From NCBI GenBank assembly GCA_017547345.1, contig JAFYPY010000180.1, positions 1 through 6,726 of the forward strand: a DNA stretch of 6,726 bases. Reading direction: 5' to 3'. Origin of the DNA: Bacillota bacterium (GTDB lineage Bacteria > Bacillota_A > Clostridia > Peptostreptococcales > Anaerovoracaceae). Made by a program: the position numbers and the translations under genes. Positions within the stretch are counted from its first letter, which is position 1; each line of letters opens with the position of its first letter. The notes under the pieces are model-generated. The model saw nothing but the letters and a program-made list of their open reading frames with translations, was not told the origin of the DNA and did not search any database. Positions 6,254-6,726 of the stretch are shown here, in pieces.

Positions 6254-6370
6254 ACCGGCAACGTCCTACTTTCCCAGGCAGCTTCCCACCAAGTATCATC
6301 GGCGCTAGAGAGCTTAACTGCTGTGTTCGAGATGGGAACAGGTGTATCCTCTCCGCTATAGTCACCGGAT
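6254..6370 (-). rRNA. rrf: 5S ribosomal RNA
   Basis: The minus strand reads CCGGTGACTATAGCGGAGAG near the 5' end, then the conserved CCCATCTCGAACACAG block and TTAAGCTCTCTAGCGCCGATG, then GGGAAAGTAGGACG near the 3' end. All are hallmarks of bacterial 5S rRNA. The ends CCGGUG and GUUGCCGG-type sequence pair to form helix I. The length of about 117 bases is normal, and the ends are accurate to within a base or two. It follows 23S by about 53 bases with no tRNA between them. Confidence 0.96.
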
Positions 6371-6423
6371 TTACATCTTTTAACTGAATTAGAGTACCTA
6401 ATGTGTACTTTTCTTAAAACCAT

Positions 6424-6726
<303 letters not shown>

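Noticed and set aside
6166..6423. 85-codon minus-strand ORF
   Set aside because: It runs through the 5S rRNA, the rRNA spacer and the terminator, and matches no protein-like pattern. It is a chance frame over RNA genes.
6371..6423. Possible tRNA between 23S and 5S
   Set aside because: The spacer is only about 53 bases and has no cloverleaf or T-loop GTTCRA sequence.

Overview
The window looks like ordinary chromosome from a low-GC Gram-positive, spore-forming or spore-former-derived anaerobe, most likely class Clostridia. The AT-rich composition, strong GGAGG ribosome binding sites, a spmA-spmB pair, an AbrB regulator with a cysteine-rich tail and a RicT (YaaT) protein all point this way. 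No genus can be named from the sequence alone.

Layout from right to left on the minus strand. The 3' end of a 23S rRNA (about 6424-6726) is followed by a 5S rRNA (about 6254-6370) and a clear intrinsic terminator (6205-6226), which together form the end of an rRNA operon. A promoter with an extended -10 (6165-6173) then opens a tightly packed operon. It holds an unlisted 36-codon membrane ORF (6023-6133), tmk (thymidylate kinase), holB (DNA polymerase III delta prime), ricT (PSP1/YaaT protein) and trmN6 (tRNA1Val adenine-37 N6-methyltransferase, YabB). Neighbouring genes overlap or lie within a few bases of each other, and two start codons need care: holB uses GTG, and ricT most likely starts at the ATG at 4596 rather than an upstream TTG.

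The middle holds spmA and spmB on the plus strand, overlapping by ATGA. They converge on trmN6 with one base between the stop codons and no visible terminator. Upstream of spmA is a sequence resembling a mother-cell sigma-E promoter. It lies back to back with a good sigma-A promoter that drives the left-hand minus-strand operon: a 113-residue single-pass membrane protein of unknown function, an AbrB-family regulator and murA. murA has a TTG start and runs off the left edge after 341 codons.

The right-hand operon combines dTTP supply (tmk), clamp loading (holB), a regulator of RNA processing and sporulation (ricT) and tRNA modification (trmN6). The left-hand part joins a transition-state type regulator to the first committed step of peptidoglycan synthesis. 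The gene set resembles the tmk-holB-yaaT-yabA-yabB-rsmI-abrB region of Bacillus subtilis, but several members are missing and spmAB sits between the two halves. I see no mobile element, CRISPR array, tRNA gene or evident new multi-gene system. The least described items are the 36-residue ORF before tmk and the 113-residue membrane protein before abrB.
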